From assembly GCA_009779295.1 (NCBI GenBank), contig WREN01000176.1, forward strand, positions 1-5,289: 5,289 nucleotides of DNA, read 5' to 3'. Under the pieces are notes generated by a model. The model did not search any database and was not told the origin of the DNA. It was given only the letters and a program-made list of their open reading frames with translations. The translations under genes and the position numbers were made by a program. This stretch comes from Oscillospiraceae bacterium. Its GTDB lineage: Bacteria > Bacillota > Clostridia > Oscillospirales > CAG-272. Position 1 is the first letter of the stretch. Every line of letters starts with the position of its first letter. Of the stretch, positions 1 to 5,289 are shown in pieces.

Positions 1-63
1 CGCCGTTATTTTTATATCGAACGATTTTTTGTAATCTTCATCGTCATAAAACGCCAATTTCAT
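1..63 (-). CDS. Second ABC exporter half-transporter, N-terminal fragment (partial)
   Basis: A reading frame opens at the ATG at 63-61 and stays open to the window edge: 21 codons reading MKLAFYDDEDYKKSFDIKIT plus one. It overlaps the end of the upstream ABC gene by 20 bp in another frame. The acidic-aromatic start followed by K-x-F-D resembles the N-terminal elbow that precedes TM1 in the second subunit of clostridial heterodimeric ABC exporters; this is recognition from memory on a very short peptide. Start choice: an extended Shine-Dalgarno match GAGGTGAT (69-62) overlaps the ATG itself. Translation may therefore really begin at the in-frame TTG at 57-55, 8 nt after GAGG. The position straight after a degenerate-site subunit suggests this is the partner carrying the catalytic glutamate. 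That is inference, because no conserved domain lies inside the window. Confidence 0.55.
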   Translation of the reverse strand, partial: MKLAFYDDEDYKKSFDIKITA

Positions 64-1816
64 CACCTCTCATCATTTGGATATTGTATATCTCCTTGTA
101 GATTCCTTCTTGTTCTATCAATTGCTCATGCGTACCCTCCTGAATGATTCTGCCGTCGTCGAGCACGATTATCTTATCTGCCCGCATGAGCGAATTTATG
201 CGGTGCGAAATCAAAATGATCGTCGCCTTCTCCAGACTTTCATTCAATGCCGCGCGGATTTTCGCGTCGGTTTCGGAATCGACCGCCGATAGTGAATCGT
301 CGAAAATCATTATCGGTGCTTTCTGCATCAACATTCGCGCTATGGCGACGCGCTGCTTCTGCCCGCCCGAAAGCGTAACTCCGCGCTCGCCGACCATCGT
401 TTCGTATCCGGCGGAAAAATTCTCAATCGTTTCATCAACGCACGCGATACTCGCGGCCGATTTTATCTCCTCAAGGGAAGCGTCCGGCGACGAAGCCCTG
501 ATATTTTCGACGATTGTGCGCGAGAACAGGAACGATTCCTGTAACACTAATCCGATATTTTTCCTGACCCAACTGCGTTTCATCTTCCGAATATCTACTC
601 CGCCGATAGTTATTTCGCCGCAATCCAAATCTAACGGCAAGTCATACAAACGGTCGAGCAGATGAATCAGCGTCGATTTGCCTGAACCGGTGCTTCCGAG
701 GATTCCGAGCGTTGTGCCGCTTTCGATTTTCAAATTGATTTCGTTCAGGACGGGTTTAGTATCCTTATACGCGAAGTTTTTTATCTTAAATTCGATGTCG
801 CCAGTCATAGGCGGTGTCAGCGCGTCGGGCGGGTCGGTTTCAGGCGCGGCGTTCAGTATTGCGTTCACGCGTTCGATTGAAACTCCCGCTTTGCTCATTT
901 CGGACAAAATCCGCCCCATGCCGCGTATCGGCCAGACGAGTTTGGTGTTGTAATAGATAAACGCCAGAAATTCTCCTGTTGAGATATTGCCGTTGGTACA
1001 TTCGAAAATTCCAAGAACTATTATTAAAAGAATCTGCAAACCCGAAAAGAAATCGCCGATTCCCCAGTACGGGCCGAGTACGCCGCCGAGTTTAACCCAC
1101 AGTTCTGTGAATTTGTTGTTCTTCTCGTCAAATTTCTCAATTTCGTACCGTTCGCGCCCGAACGCCCGAACTACTCTTACGCCTGTTAGATTTTCTTGAA
1201 TGTCGGCGGACAAATCACCCTCCGCTTCATCGGCGAGCAGGAATTGTTTTGAGATTTTCGAATAAAATATCGCCGAATAAGTTACAACTATTGGTATGAA
1301 CGCCAATGCGAACAATGTCATTTTTATGTTCATCGAGAACATTATTACCAATGCAAACGTTACTAAAAACAATATACGGCAAAGTTCAAGCAATTGAGCG
1401 GAGACAAACTCGCGTATAACGTCAACATCGGATGTACACCGCTGGATTATATCTCCGGTTTTGTTGTCCATATGCCATTGATACGGCAGGTATTGGATAT
1501 GCTTGAACAGCAAATCCCGCAGCTTTTTCACGAACTTTTCCGAACCCGCCGACGCGCAAGTCCGCCTTACGAACGTACAGATTCCCGCCAATAACGCGAA
1601 GAATATTATTATCACCGCGCACCAAAGTAAGTTTGATCGGAGAAATTCCCTGTCGATAAATGAAATCGTTAACGGTTCTTCGCCGATTATCGAATCGACT
1701 GTAATTTTTATTACCTGCGGAATCAGAAAGTCAAATAATATCGCGAAAGCCGCGGCGGTCACCGATATGATAAACAACGGCCAAACGCCGTGCAGTAGTT
1801 TGAATATTTTATTCAT
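44..1816 (-). CDS. ABC exporter half-transporter, degenerate-site subunit (BmrC/MdlA-like), permease plus ATPase
   Basis: A 590-residue fused permease/ATPase, normal size for a type IV (MsbA-like) ABC exporter half. About six membrane segments lie near residues 10-36, 62-84, 139-163, 165-186, 251-276 and 278-301. The nucleotide-binding domain follows: Walker A GSTGSGKST (374-382), Q-loop Gln426, signature LSGGQ (482-486), Walker B IMIFD with the next residue Asp507, D-loop SAVD (510-513) and H-loop His538. The residue after Walker B is normally the catalytic Glu; here it is Asp (FDDSLSAVD), as in BmrC and TM287. The protein probably works as a heterodimer with the overlapping downstream gene, exporting an unknown hydrophobic or drug-like substrate. 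Start: ATG at 1816, 13 nt after AAGGAG. The frame extends to a TTG at 1888, but that would read through the terminator hairpin and has no good ribosome binding site. Substrate cannot be inferred. Confidence 0.93.
   Translation of the reverse strand: MNKIFKLLHGVWPLFIISVTAAAFAILFDFLIPQVIKITVDSIIGEEPLTISFIDREFLRSNLLWCAVIIIFFALLAGICTFVRRTCASAGSEKFVKKLRDLLFKHIQYLPYQWHMDNKTGDIIQRCTSDVDVIREFVSAQLLELCRILFLVTFALVIMFSMNIKMTLFALAFIPIVVTYSAIFYSKISKQFLLADEAEGDLSADIQENLTGVRVVRAFGRERYEIEKFDEKNNKFTELWVKLGGVLGPYWGIGDFFSGLQILLIIVLGIFECTNGNISTGEFLAFIYYNTKLVWPIRGMGRILSEMSKAGVSIERVNAILNAAPETDPPDALTPPMTGDIEFKIKNFAYKDTKPVLNEINLKIESGTTLGILGSTGSGKSTLIHLLDRLYDLPLDLDCGEITIGGVDIRKMKRSWVRKNIGLVLQESFLFSRTIVENIRASSPDASLEEIKSAASIACVDETIENFSAGYETMVGERGVTLSGGQKQRVAIARMLMQKAPIMIFDDSLSAVDSETDAKIRAALNESLEKATIILISHRINSLMRADKIIVLDDGRIIQEGTHEQLIEQEGIYKEIYNIQMMRGDEIGVL
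62..69 (-). promoter_or_regulatory. Ribosome binding site for the second ABC subunit
   Basis: GAGGTGAT on the minus strand matches the extended anti-Shine-Dalgarno complement. It lies inside the last codons of the upstream ABC gene and overlaps the ATG at 63-61. GAGG is only 2 nt from that ATG but 8 nt from the in-frame TTG at 57-55, so it favours the TTG as start. Placement within the upstream gene suggests translational coupling. Confidence 0.5.
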
Positions 1817-1829
1817 TTTAAATTTGATT

Positions 1830-1835
1830 CTCCTT
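1830..1835 (-). promoter_or_regulatory. Ribosome binding site of the ABC exporter gene
   Basis: AAGGAG on the minus strand, 13 nt before the ATG at 1816-1814. The spacing is rather long, but no other start codon lies closer. It abuts the T-tract of the upstream terminator, so any transcript carrying it must either read through that terminator or start in the few bases after it. It decides the start at 1816 against the longer frame. Confidence 0.6.
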
Positions 1836-1873
1836 AAAAAAAACGGATTGCTTATTGAAAGGCATTCCGTTTT
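1836..1873 (-). terminator. Intrinsic terminator after the DUF6179-like gene, ahead of the ABC gene
   Basis: On the minus strand AAAACGGA-A-TGC pairs with GCA-A-TCCGTTTT: 11 pairs with one A-A mismatch and a 10-nt loop (1852-1861). The 3' arm runs into eight consecutive T (1843-1836). The foot of the stem includes two bases of the TAA stop codon (1874-1872) of the preceding gene. The AAGGAG of the next gene follows the T-tract with no gap. By form it is a convincing Rho-independent terminator. On the plus strand the T-run is interrupted (TTTTATTTT) and no plus-strand gene ends here, so it is read as minus-strand only. Confidence 0.85.
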
Positions 1874-2837
1874 ATTTTGTTGTAACAATATAGTTCTTCA
1901 ATGTTTTATGTTTGATTGAGTTTAATATCTGCGGGATTTCGGCGTTTAATATTTTTTCGTTATAATCCGGATTGCCGGTTCCGAGCCGCGCCGATGCCGA
2001 TTTTAATATTTCGGTTTGTTCGTTATTGCTCAATCCTGTAAAGAGCTTTTGAATCTTTTCGCAATCCTCATGCGTTATATGCAAACTCCCGTGTTCTTTC
2101 ATCAAATAACCGGCGAACAACGCATTTAGAAATACAGGTTTATAAATATTTATTTCCGCTTTGTCATACGGTAAACTATGCAAGTAACATAATGTTTTGT
2201 ACAACTTGTTTATTTCTAAAGTATCATACCCGCGGCAGAATAGATTCTCGGCGTATAAATTCATAAGATACCGTTTCAAATAATAAATCCCCTTGAGTTT
2301 TGAACACGGAACCGCTAAAGGATATGAAAATTTACCGTCAATGTGCGCTCCGGTCGCGATGTTGTAACTCTTCAAGTATTTCATTATTCTAAAATCAATT
2401 ACATCGTTATATATAACGTTTGGAATGATGATTTTCGTGCGTTTTACTTTGACGAGCAGGCTTGTTATTTCGCATATCAGCAGCTTTAATTGACGCATAC
2501 CTTTATAATACAAGTTTTTAAATGTATCCGTTTGGATCATTTTTATCGCTTCATTCATATCGCCGAGCGAAATCAAATACGCATCTATGGCGAACAATAC
2601 GGACATTACCAGACTGTTAGCGGTTTCTGTCATGATCGAAGTGCTTTCACCATGCGTGTAGATATTTATACATTCGCTCAATACTTCCGCCATCTCCACT
2701 TGGATGCGTTCCAAATCATCCGCAGAAAATATTCCCGCTTTCCCCGCTTCTTCTATCAGAGAAACCGTAAACCGGCTGTACTTGATGTTCTTTCTGTTTA
2801 ACTTTTTATAACCGGAATGAATATTTAATATTTCCAT
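1872..2837 (-). CDS. DUF6179-like protein of unknown function
   Basis: A 321-residue protein without signal peptide or clear membrane segments, so probably cytoplasmic and largely helical. The stretch around residues 56-90, with YTHGESTSIMTETA (60-73) followed by a hydrophobic helix, then YNDVIDF (143-149) and the YPLAVPCSKLKGIYYLKRYL region (172-191), is what I recall of the DUF6179 family in Clostridia. This is from memory and no biochemical function is known to me. The start is the ATG at 2837-2835, overlapping the upstream TGA as TGATG, with GGGGG (2849-2845) 7 nt before it. A TTG one codon earlier (2840) is possible but sits only 4 nt from that site. The gene is almost certainly co-transcribed and translationally coupled with the DUF6323-like gene. 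A terminator overlaps its stop codon. Reality of the gene is near certain; the family name is moderately sure. Confidence 0.8.
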   Translation of the reverse strand: MEILNIHSGYKKLNRKNIKYSRFTVSLIEEAGKAGIFSADDLERIQVEMAEVLSECINIYTHGESTSIMTETANSLVMSVLFAIDAYLISLGDMNEAIKMIQTDTFKNLYYKGMRQLKLLICEITSLLVKVKRTKIIIPNVIYNDVIDFRIMKYLKSYNIATGAHIDGKFSYPLAVPCSKLKGIYYLKRYLMNLYAENLFCRGYDTLEINKLYKTLCYLHSLPYDKAEINIYKPVFLNALFAGYLMKEHGSLHITHEDCEKIQKLFTGLSNNEQTEILKSASARLGTGNPDYNEKILNAEIPQILNSIKHKTLKNYIVTTK

Positions 2838-3373
2838 CAATCTTCCCCCATATGTGGATCAATCCACTCCGGTTCGGAACCGTAATCATCCTCTTCTTCC
2901 AAATCGTAACTCTTCTTGTCGCGGTGTATGTAACGCAATAGGATTTCAATTTCCCTGCCTGTCATTAACTCCATCGAACCGTAACATTTATTTTCATAAT
3001 AGTCATATAAACGATCCAACAAATCATTATCGGATATTTTATCGCGGGCTTCGCTTTTTACATAATAAAATACGTCGAGCAATTCGTTCAATGTTTCCGC
3101 GTAATTGGATTGATTTACAAACGACGACTTGCTGAATTTTTCTATTATTTTTGCTACGATACCGATACCCATTTCGATTCTGTCGTTGTCGTACAGCGAT
3201 TTATTACGGGTCTGGACTAACTCCGCTGCATCTTTTTCACTTAAAACAAAGCCGTATTCGGCGGTTGTTTCGTTTAACTCAAGGATTTGCAGGGATAGAT
3301 CCCTGCTCTGTATTTCTTTTAATGCGGTATTATTAAAAAAGTCAATTTGAGGTAAAATTTGGTATGACGGCAC
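2837..3373 (-). CDS. DUF6323-like protein of unknown function
   Basis: A 178-residue soluble protein. Residues 18-150 resemble DUF6323 as I remember it: ELNETTAEYGFVLSEKDA (32-49), VQTRN (53-57), RIEMGIG (65-71), FVNQSNYAETLNELLDVFYYVK (85-106) and the ISDNDLLDRLYDYYENKCYGSMEL block (113-136). The tail after residue 155 is very acidic and probably disordered. In my recollection DUF6323 and DUF6179 genes are commonly adjacent, as here, which supports both names and suggests that the products act together; their activity is unknown to me. The start is GTG at 3373-3371, immediately preceded by an in-frame TAA, with GGAG (3386-3383) 9 nt upstream. The next in-frame Met is near residue 68, inside the conserved region, so GTG is well supported. 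The gene is first in the leftward operon, about 63 nt from the predicted transcription start. Confidence 0.8.
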   Translation of the reverse strand: MPSYQILPQIDFFNNTALKEIQSRDLSLQILELNETTAEYGFVLSEKDAAELVQTRNKSLYDNDRIEMGIGIVAKIIEKFSKSSFVNQSNYAETLNELLDVFYYVKSEARDKISDNDLLDRLYDYYENKCYGSMELMTGREIEILLRYIHRDKKSYDLEEEDDYGSEPEWIDPHMGED

Positions 3374-3378
3374 TTAGC

Positions 3379-3387
3379 ATCACTCCA
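3379..3387 (-). promoter_or_regulatory. Ribosome binding site deciding the GTG start of the DUF6323-like gene
   Basis: TGGAGTGAT on the minus strand; its GGAG core ends 9 nt before the GTG at 3373-3371. An ATG at 3380-3378 overlaps the site but opens only a 12-codon frame, so the GTG is the real start. Confidence 0.65.
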
Positions 3388-3402
3388 TTTTTATTTTAAC
3401 TA

Positions 3403-3431
3403 TTGACAAATACGAATATCTGTGTTATAAT
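3403..3431 (+). promoter_or_regulatory. Perfect-consensus sigma-A promoter for the lipoprotein-NUDIX operon
   Basis: TTGACA (3403-3408), a 17-bp spacer and TATAAT (3426-3431), with the extended -10 dinucleotide TG at 3423-3424. All twelve hexamer bases match the consensus. Transcription should start near 3438, giving a leader of about 60 nt before the ATG at 3498. It faces an equally perfect promoter on the other strand, so its initial transcript crosses that promoter. Confidence 0.85.
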
Positions 3432-3442
3432 GCGTAAACGAT

Positions 3443-3471
3443 ATTATATCATTTTTTTCATCATTTGTCAA
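3443..3471 (-). promoter_or_regulatory. Perfect-consensus sigma-A promoter for the DUF6323/DUF6179 operon
   Basis: On the minus strand TTGACA (3471-3466), a 17-bp spacer and TATAAT (3448-3443), with the extended -10 TG at 3451-3450. All twelve hexamer bases match. Predicted start near 3436, leader about 63 nt to the GTG at 3373. Each element mirrors the plus-strand promoter about position 3437. The 11-bp palindrome GATATTATATC (3440-3450) covers its -10. Confidence 0.85.
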
Positions 3472-3481
3472 GATAAACATT

Positions 3482-3487
3482 GGGGGA
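3482..3487 (+). promoter_or_regulatory. Ribosome binding site of the lipoprotein gene
   Basis: GGGGGA, 10 nt before the ATG at 3498. It is G-rich rather than a classic AGGAGG; the DUF6179-like gene in this window has the same GGGGGA form. Confidence 0.5.
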
Positions 3488-3497
3488 TTGAAAATTT

Positions 3498-4973
3498 ATG
3501 AAACATGTCACTTTATTTATTATCTTTTTGCTATTGGTCACGTTTATAAGTTCCTGTGCAAGCGGCACAGACGCGCCGATTTCGAATAATCAAAACGAAA
3601 CAACGGATGTAAAACCCGAAACCGCAGAAACTAAAATCGATCCTAAACTGCCGACTGACATCAGGTACGACGGGTATGAATTCAGGGTTTATACCAAGGG
3701 ATTGACGAATGTTCACTGGAAATCCATAGACATAGCGGCTTTAGAAATCAACGGCGAGCCCATAAACGACGCGGTTTACGCCCGCAATCTCGCTATAAGC
3801 GAAAAGTACGGTGTGACGGTTTTAGACATACCCGGTGATTACAACAATATGGACGCCGGTGCTACTAAGTCTATACTATCGGGCGACGATGAATATGATA
3901 TGATGTGTTATCACACGATAGGTTTGGTAAATAACGGGTATTTAATTAATTTATATGATGTTCCGTATCTAAATCTGACACAGCCTTATTACGACCAGAA
4001 CTGCGTTGAATCGCTTACTATCAAAGGTAAATTGTTCGCCGTTACAGGCGACCTGCTGATGATGGACAACAACGCCACATGGTGCGTGCAGTTCAACAAG
4101 AACATGGGGAATGATTTAGGCTTAGAAGCCATATACGGAAAATCGATGTATGATTTAGTAAACGCCAACGAATGGACTCTCGGATTTTTATATACAACCG
4201 CGAAAATGGCGGCGAAAGACGTAGACGGCGACGGCATTATGCACGAGCTCAACGACATATGGGGTTTCCAAACCGAAGGTTATAACAATTACGCGTTTCT
4301 TATAGGCAGCGGCGAACGTATCGCCTCGCTTGACAAAGACGGATATCCGCAGATAAACCTGTACGGCGAACGGGCGGCAACGGTTATGCAGACTGTACTT
4401 GAAGTCCAAAACGATAAAAAAGTCGGATTGAATTCAGCGATGCCGATAGGTTACGCTGACGTATGGTCGGAAGTTATGGATAAAAATTTTATTGAAAGCA
4501 GGGTGCTTTACAATGTAGCGGGACTCAACAGAGTTACGCTGTTCCGCACGATGGAAGTGGACTTCGGCATATTGCCTATTCCTAAATACGAAGAAAAACA
4601 AGAAGGTTATCAAAATCCCGTAAGTTTATGGTGCGCGAATTATATTTCGATTCCAAAATCCGCGACTGTTCTTGAGCGGACGGGAATCATAATCGAAGCG
4701 CTTTCGTGCGAATCCAAGTATACGCTTCTGCCGGCGTATTATGAAATAACGCTAAAAACTAAAGCGTCGAGAGATGAAGATTCGCTTGAAATGCTCGATC
4801 TTATCTTCGCTACAACTGTTTTCGACCTCGGTTATTATTACAATTGGGGAGATTTAAACGGATTTATTAACGGGCTTGTTGACGCCGGAACTTATGTTTC
4901 CCGATTGACGGCGTTGGAAAAAACGATAAATGCCGCGATCGAAAAGACCCTTACTATTATCGATGAAACATGA
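3498..4973 (+). CDS. Extracellular solute-binding lipoprotein (family 1-like), probably cell-surface anchored
   Basis: A 491-residue secreted protein. Residues 1-20 are a lipoprotein signal peptide: Lys2, a hydrophobic core, and the lipobox ISSC with Cys20 as the lipidated residue. A Thr/Glu/Asn-rich linker (21-50) tethers the fold to the membrane. The mature domain begins with DGYEFRVYTKG (58-68), then INDAVYARNLAISEKYGVTV (89-108), the entry signature of a solute-binding protein group common in clostridial genomes, as I recall it. DVDGDGIMHELND (241-253) resembles the Ca-binding loop found in many sugar-binding members. Gly-Glu-Arg (272-274) and the region up to 365 follow the same pattern. 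Sugars or oligosaccharides are the usual ligands of relatives; the ligand here is unknown. No permease or ATPase of an import system lies in the window, so it may be an orphan binding protein. The gene has its own strong promoter and overlaps the next gene by ATGA. Confidence 0.85.
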   Translation: MKHVTLFIIFLLLVTFISSCASGTDAPISNNQNETTDVKPETAETKIDPKLPTDIRYDGYEFRVYTKGLTNVHWKSIDIAALEINGEPINDAVYARNLAISEKYGVTVLDIPGDYNNMDAGATKSILSGDDEYDMMCYHTIGLVNNGYLINLYDVPYLNLTQPYYDQNCVESLTIKGKLFAVTGDLLMMDNNATWCVQFNKNMGNDLGLEAIYGKSMYDLVNANEWTLGFLYTTAKMAAKDVDGDGIMHELNDIWGFQTEGYNNYAFLIGSGERIASLDKDGYPQINLYGERAATVMQTVLEVQNDKKVGLNSAMPIGYADVWSEVMDKNFIESRVLYNVAGLNRVTLFRTMEVDFGILPIPKYEEKQEGYQNPVSLWCANYISIPKSATVLERTGIIIEALSCESKYTLLPAYYEITLKTKASRDEDSLEMLDLIFATTVFDLGYYYNWGDLNGFINGLVDAGTYVSRLTALEKTINAAIEKTLTIIDET

Positions 4974-5289
4974 TTGAACTATGGGACGTTTATGACGCTG
5001 AGGGTAACAAGACCGGAAGATTCCATGAGCGCGGAAAGGAAATGGCAACGGGTGATTATCATATTATCGTTCACGTCTGGAAACGCAACAACAAGGGCGA
5101 ATGGCTGATTGACAGGCGTTCTCCGGAAAAGGGCGGTACATGGGAAACGACCGGCGGATGTGTGATTGCCGGCGAGGACAGTCTTACAGGAGCAATCCGC
5201 GAAACCAAAGAAGAGTTGGGAATCGACCTCGACCCGAACAAGGGAACGTTGTATCACCGCGCCGCGCGTATAAGCGATGACGGACACAC
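4970..5289 (+). CDS. NUDIX hydrolase, YfcD/IPP isomerase-like, truncated at the window edge
   Basis: The first 106 codons of a cytoplasmic NUDIX enzyme; the C-terminus lies outside the window. The NUDIX box is complete: Gly63-x5-Glu69-x7-Arg77-Glu78-x2-Glu81-Glu82-x-Gly84-Ile85, including the Glu residues that hold the catalytic Mg2+. The first U position is Thr79 instead of a hydrophobic residue. The N-terminus IELWDVYDAEGNKTG, then RGKEM, YHIIVHVWKRN and GEWLIDRRSPEKGGTWETTGG, resembles the YfcD and isopentenyl-diphosphate isomerase-like branch seen in Firmicutes. Members hydrolyse nucleoside diphosphate-linked compounds; the substrate here is not predictable. The ATG overlaps the lipoprotein gene's TGA (ATGA) and no Shine-Dalgarno precedes it, so translation probably depends on ribosomes ending the upstream gene. 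Confidence 0.88.
   Translation, partial: MIELWDVYDAEGNKTGRFHERGKEMATGDYHIIVHVWKRNNKGEWLIDRRSPEKGGTWETTGGCVIAGEDSLTGAIRETKEELGIDLDPNKGTLYHRAARISDDGH

Larger units (their letters stand above)
3403..3471. repeat. Inverted repeat enclosing the face-to-face promoters
   Basis: TTGACAAAT at 3403-3411 and its exact reverse complement ATTTGTCAA at 3463-3471 bound a 69-bp block. Within it TGnTATAAT (3423-3431) and ATTATAnCA (3443-3451) are also at exactly mirrored positions, all about position 3437. The spacers and the central 11 bp are not closely symmetric. The symmetry is therefore mainly that of the promoter elements plus three extra bases after each -35. Confidence 0.8.

Noticed and set aside
144..665. 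A 173-codon open frame on the plus strand
   Set aside because: It lies wholly antisense to the ATPase domain of the ABC gene and encodes the complement of its conserved motifs, with no recognisable fold or ribosome binding site.
1817..1888. Longer N-terminus of the ABC protein starting at a TTG at 1888
   Set aside because: The extra 24 residues would be encoded by the terminator hairpin and its T-tract and would overlap the DUF6179 gene end; there is no good ribosome binding site. The ATG at 1816 has AAGGAG upstream and begins a normal exporter N-terminus.
1503..1919. A 138-codon plus-strand frame spanning the terminator
   Set aside because: Antisense to the ABC membrane domain and crossing the terminator; no start signals, low-complexity translation.
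1880..1920. A possible promoter for the ABC gene inside the end of the DUF6179 gene (TATATT at 1891-1886, or TTGAAG upstream)
   Set aside because: TATATT is a fair -10 but has no acceptable -35 at 16-18 bp, and TTGAAG has no matching -10 at the right distance. Any such transcript would also have to pass the terminator.
3342..3380. A 12-codon frame starting at the ATG at 3380 as a leader peptide
   Set aside because: Its ATG is only 2 nt from GGAG, too close, and it overlaps the real start of the DUF6323-like gene; there is no sign of a stalling motif.
3403..3471. Invertible promoter element (phase variation) bounded by the 9-bp inverted repeat
   Set aside because: Inversion would swap one perfect promoter for another and change little. 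The repeats are mostly the -35 boxes themselves, and no recombinase gene is in the window.
3438..3497. A riboswitch or structured leader before the lipoprotein gene
   Set aside because: The leader is about 60 nt, AT-rich, with no stable hairpin or recognisable aptamer motif beyond the promoter elements.
4979..5287. A 102-codon minus-strand frame at the right edge
   Set aside because: Antisense shadow of the NUDIX gene, whose plus-strand frame carries an intact NUDIX box.

Overview
The window looks like a piece of a Clostridia-type Firmicute chromosome. The sequence is moderately AT-rich. It has consensus sigma-A promoters, purine-rich ribosome binding sites, a lipobox signal peptide, and a gene pair (DUF6323/DUF6179-like) that I associate from memory with Clostridia. 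No RNA gene, CRISPR array or insertion sequence is visible, and no gene-free stretch exceeds about 125 bases.

Layout: two gene groups diverge from a 124-bp intergenic region (3374-3497). Leftward (minus strand) the order is a DUF6323-like gene, a DUF6179-like gene overlapping it at TGATG, an intrinsic terminator that begins inside the DUF6179 stop codon, then an ABC exporter half-transporter. The first 21 codons of a second ABC half-transporter overlap the end of the first and run off the left edge. Rightward (plus strand) there is a lipoprotein of the extracellular solute-binding type, and overlapping it by ATGA a NUDIX hydrolase that runs off the right edge.

The ABC subunit has an intact Walker A and LSGGQ signature, but Asp in place of the catalytic Glu after Walker B. 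This is the hallmark of the degenerate partner in heterodimeric exporters such as BmrC/BmrD and TM287/TM288. It fits the start of a second subunit immediately downstream.

The most striking non-coding feature is the shared control region. Two promoters, each with TTGACA, a 17-bp spacer, an extended TG and TATAAT, face each other around a dyad at about position 3437. They occupy mirror-image positions and are bounded by the 9-bp inverted repeat TTGACAAAT/ATTTGTCAA. The predicted start points almost coincide, so each promoter lies in the other's initial transcribed region and the two should exclude each other. A second control point is the terminator directly in front of the ABC gene's ribosome binding site, whose 5' stem arm could be masked by ribosomes finishing the DUF6179 gene.

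The functions of the DUF6323/DUF6179 pair and the substrates of the exporter and the binding protein cannot be read from this window.
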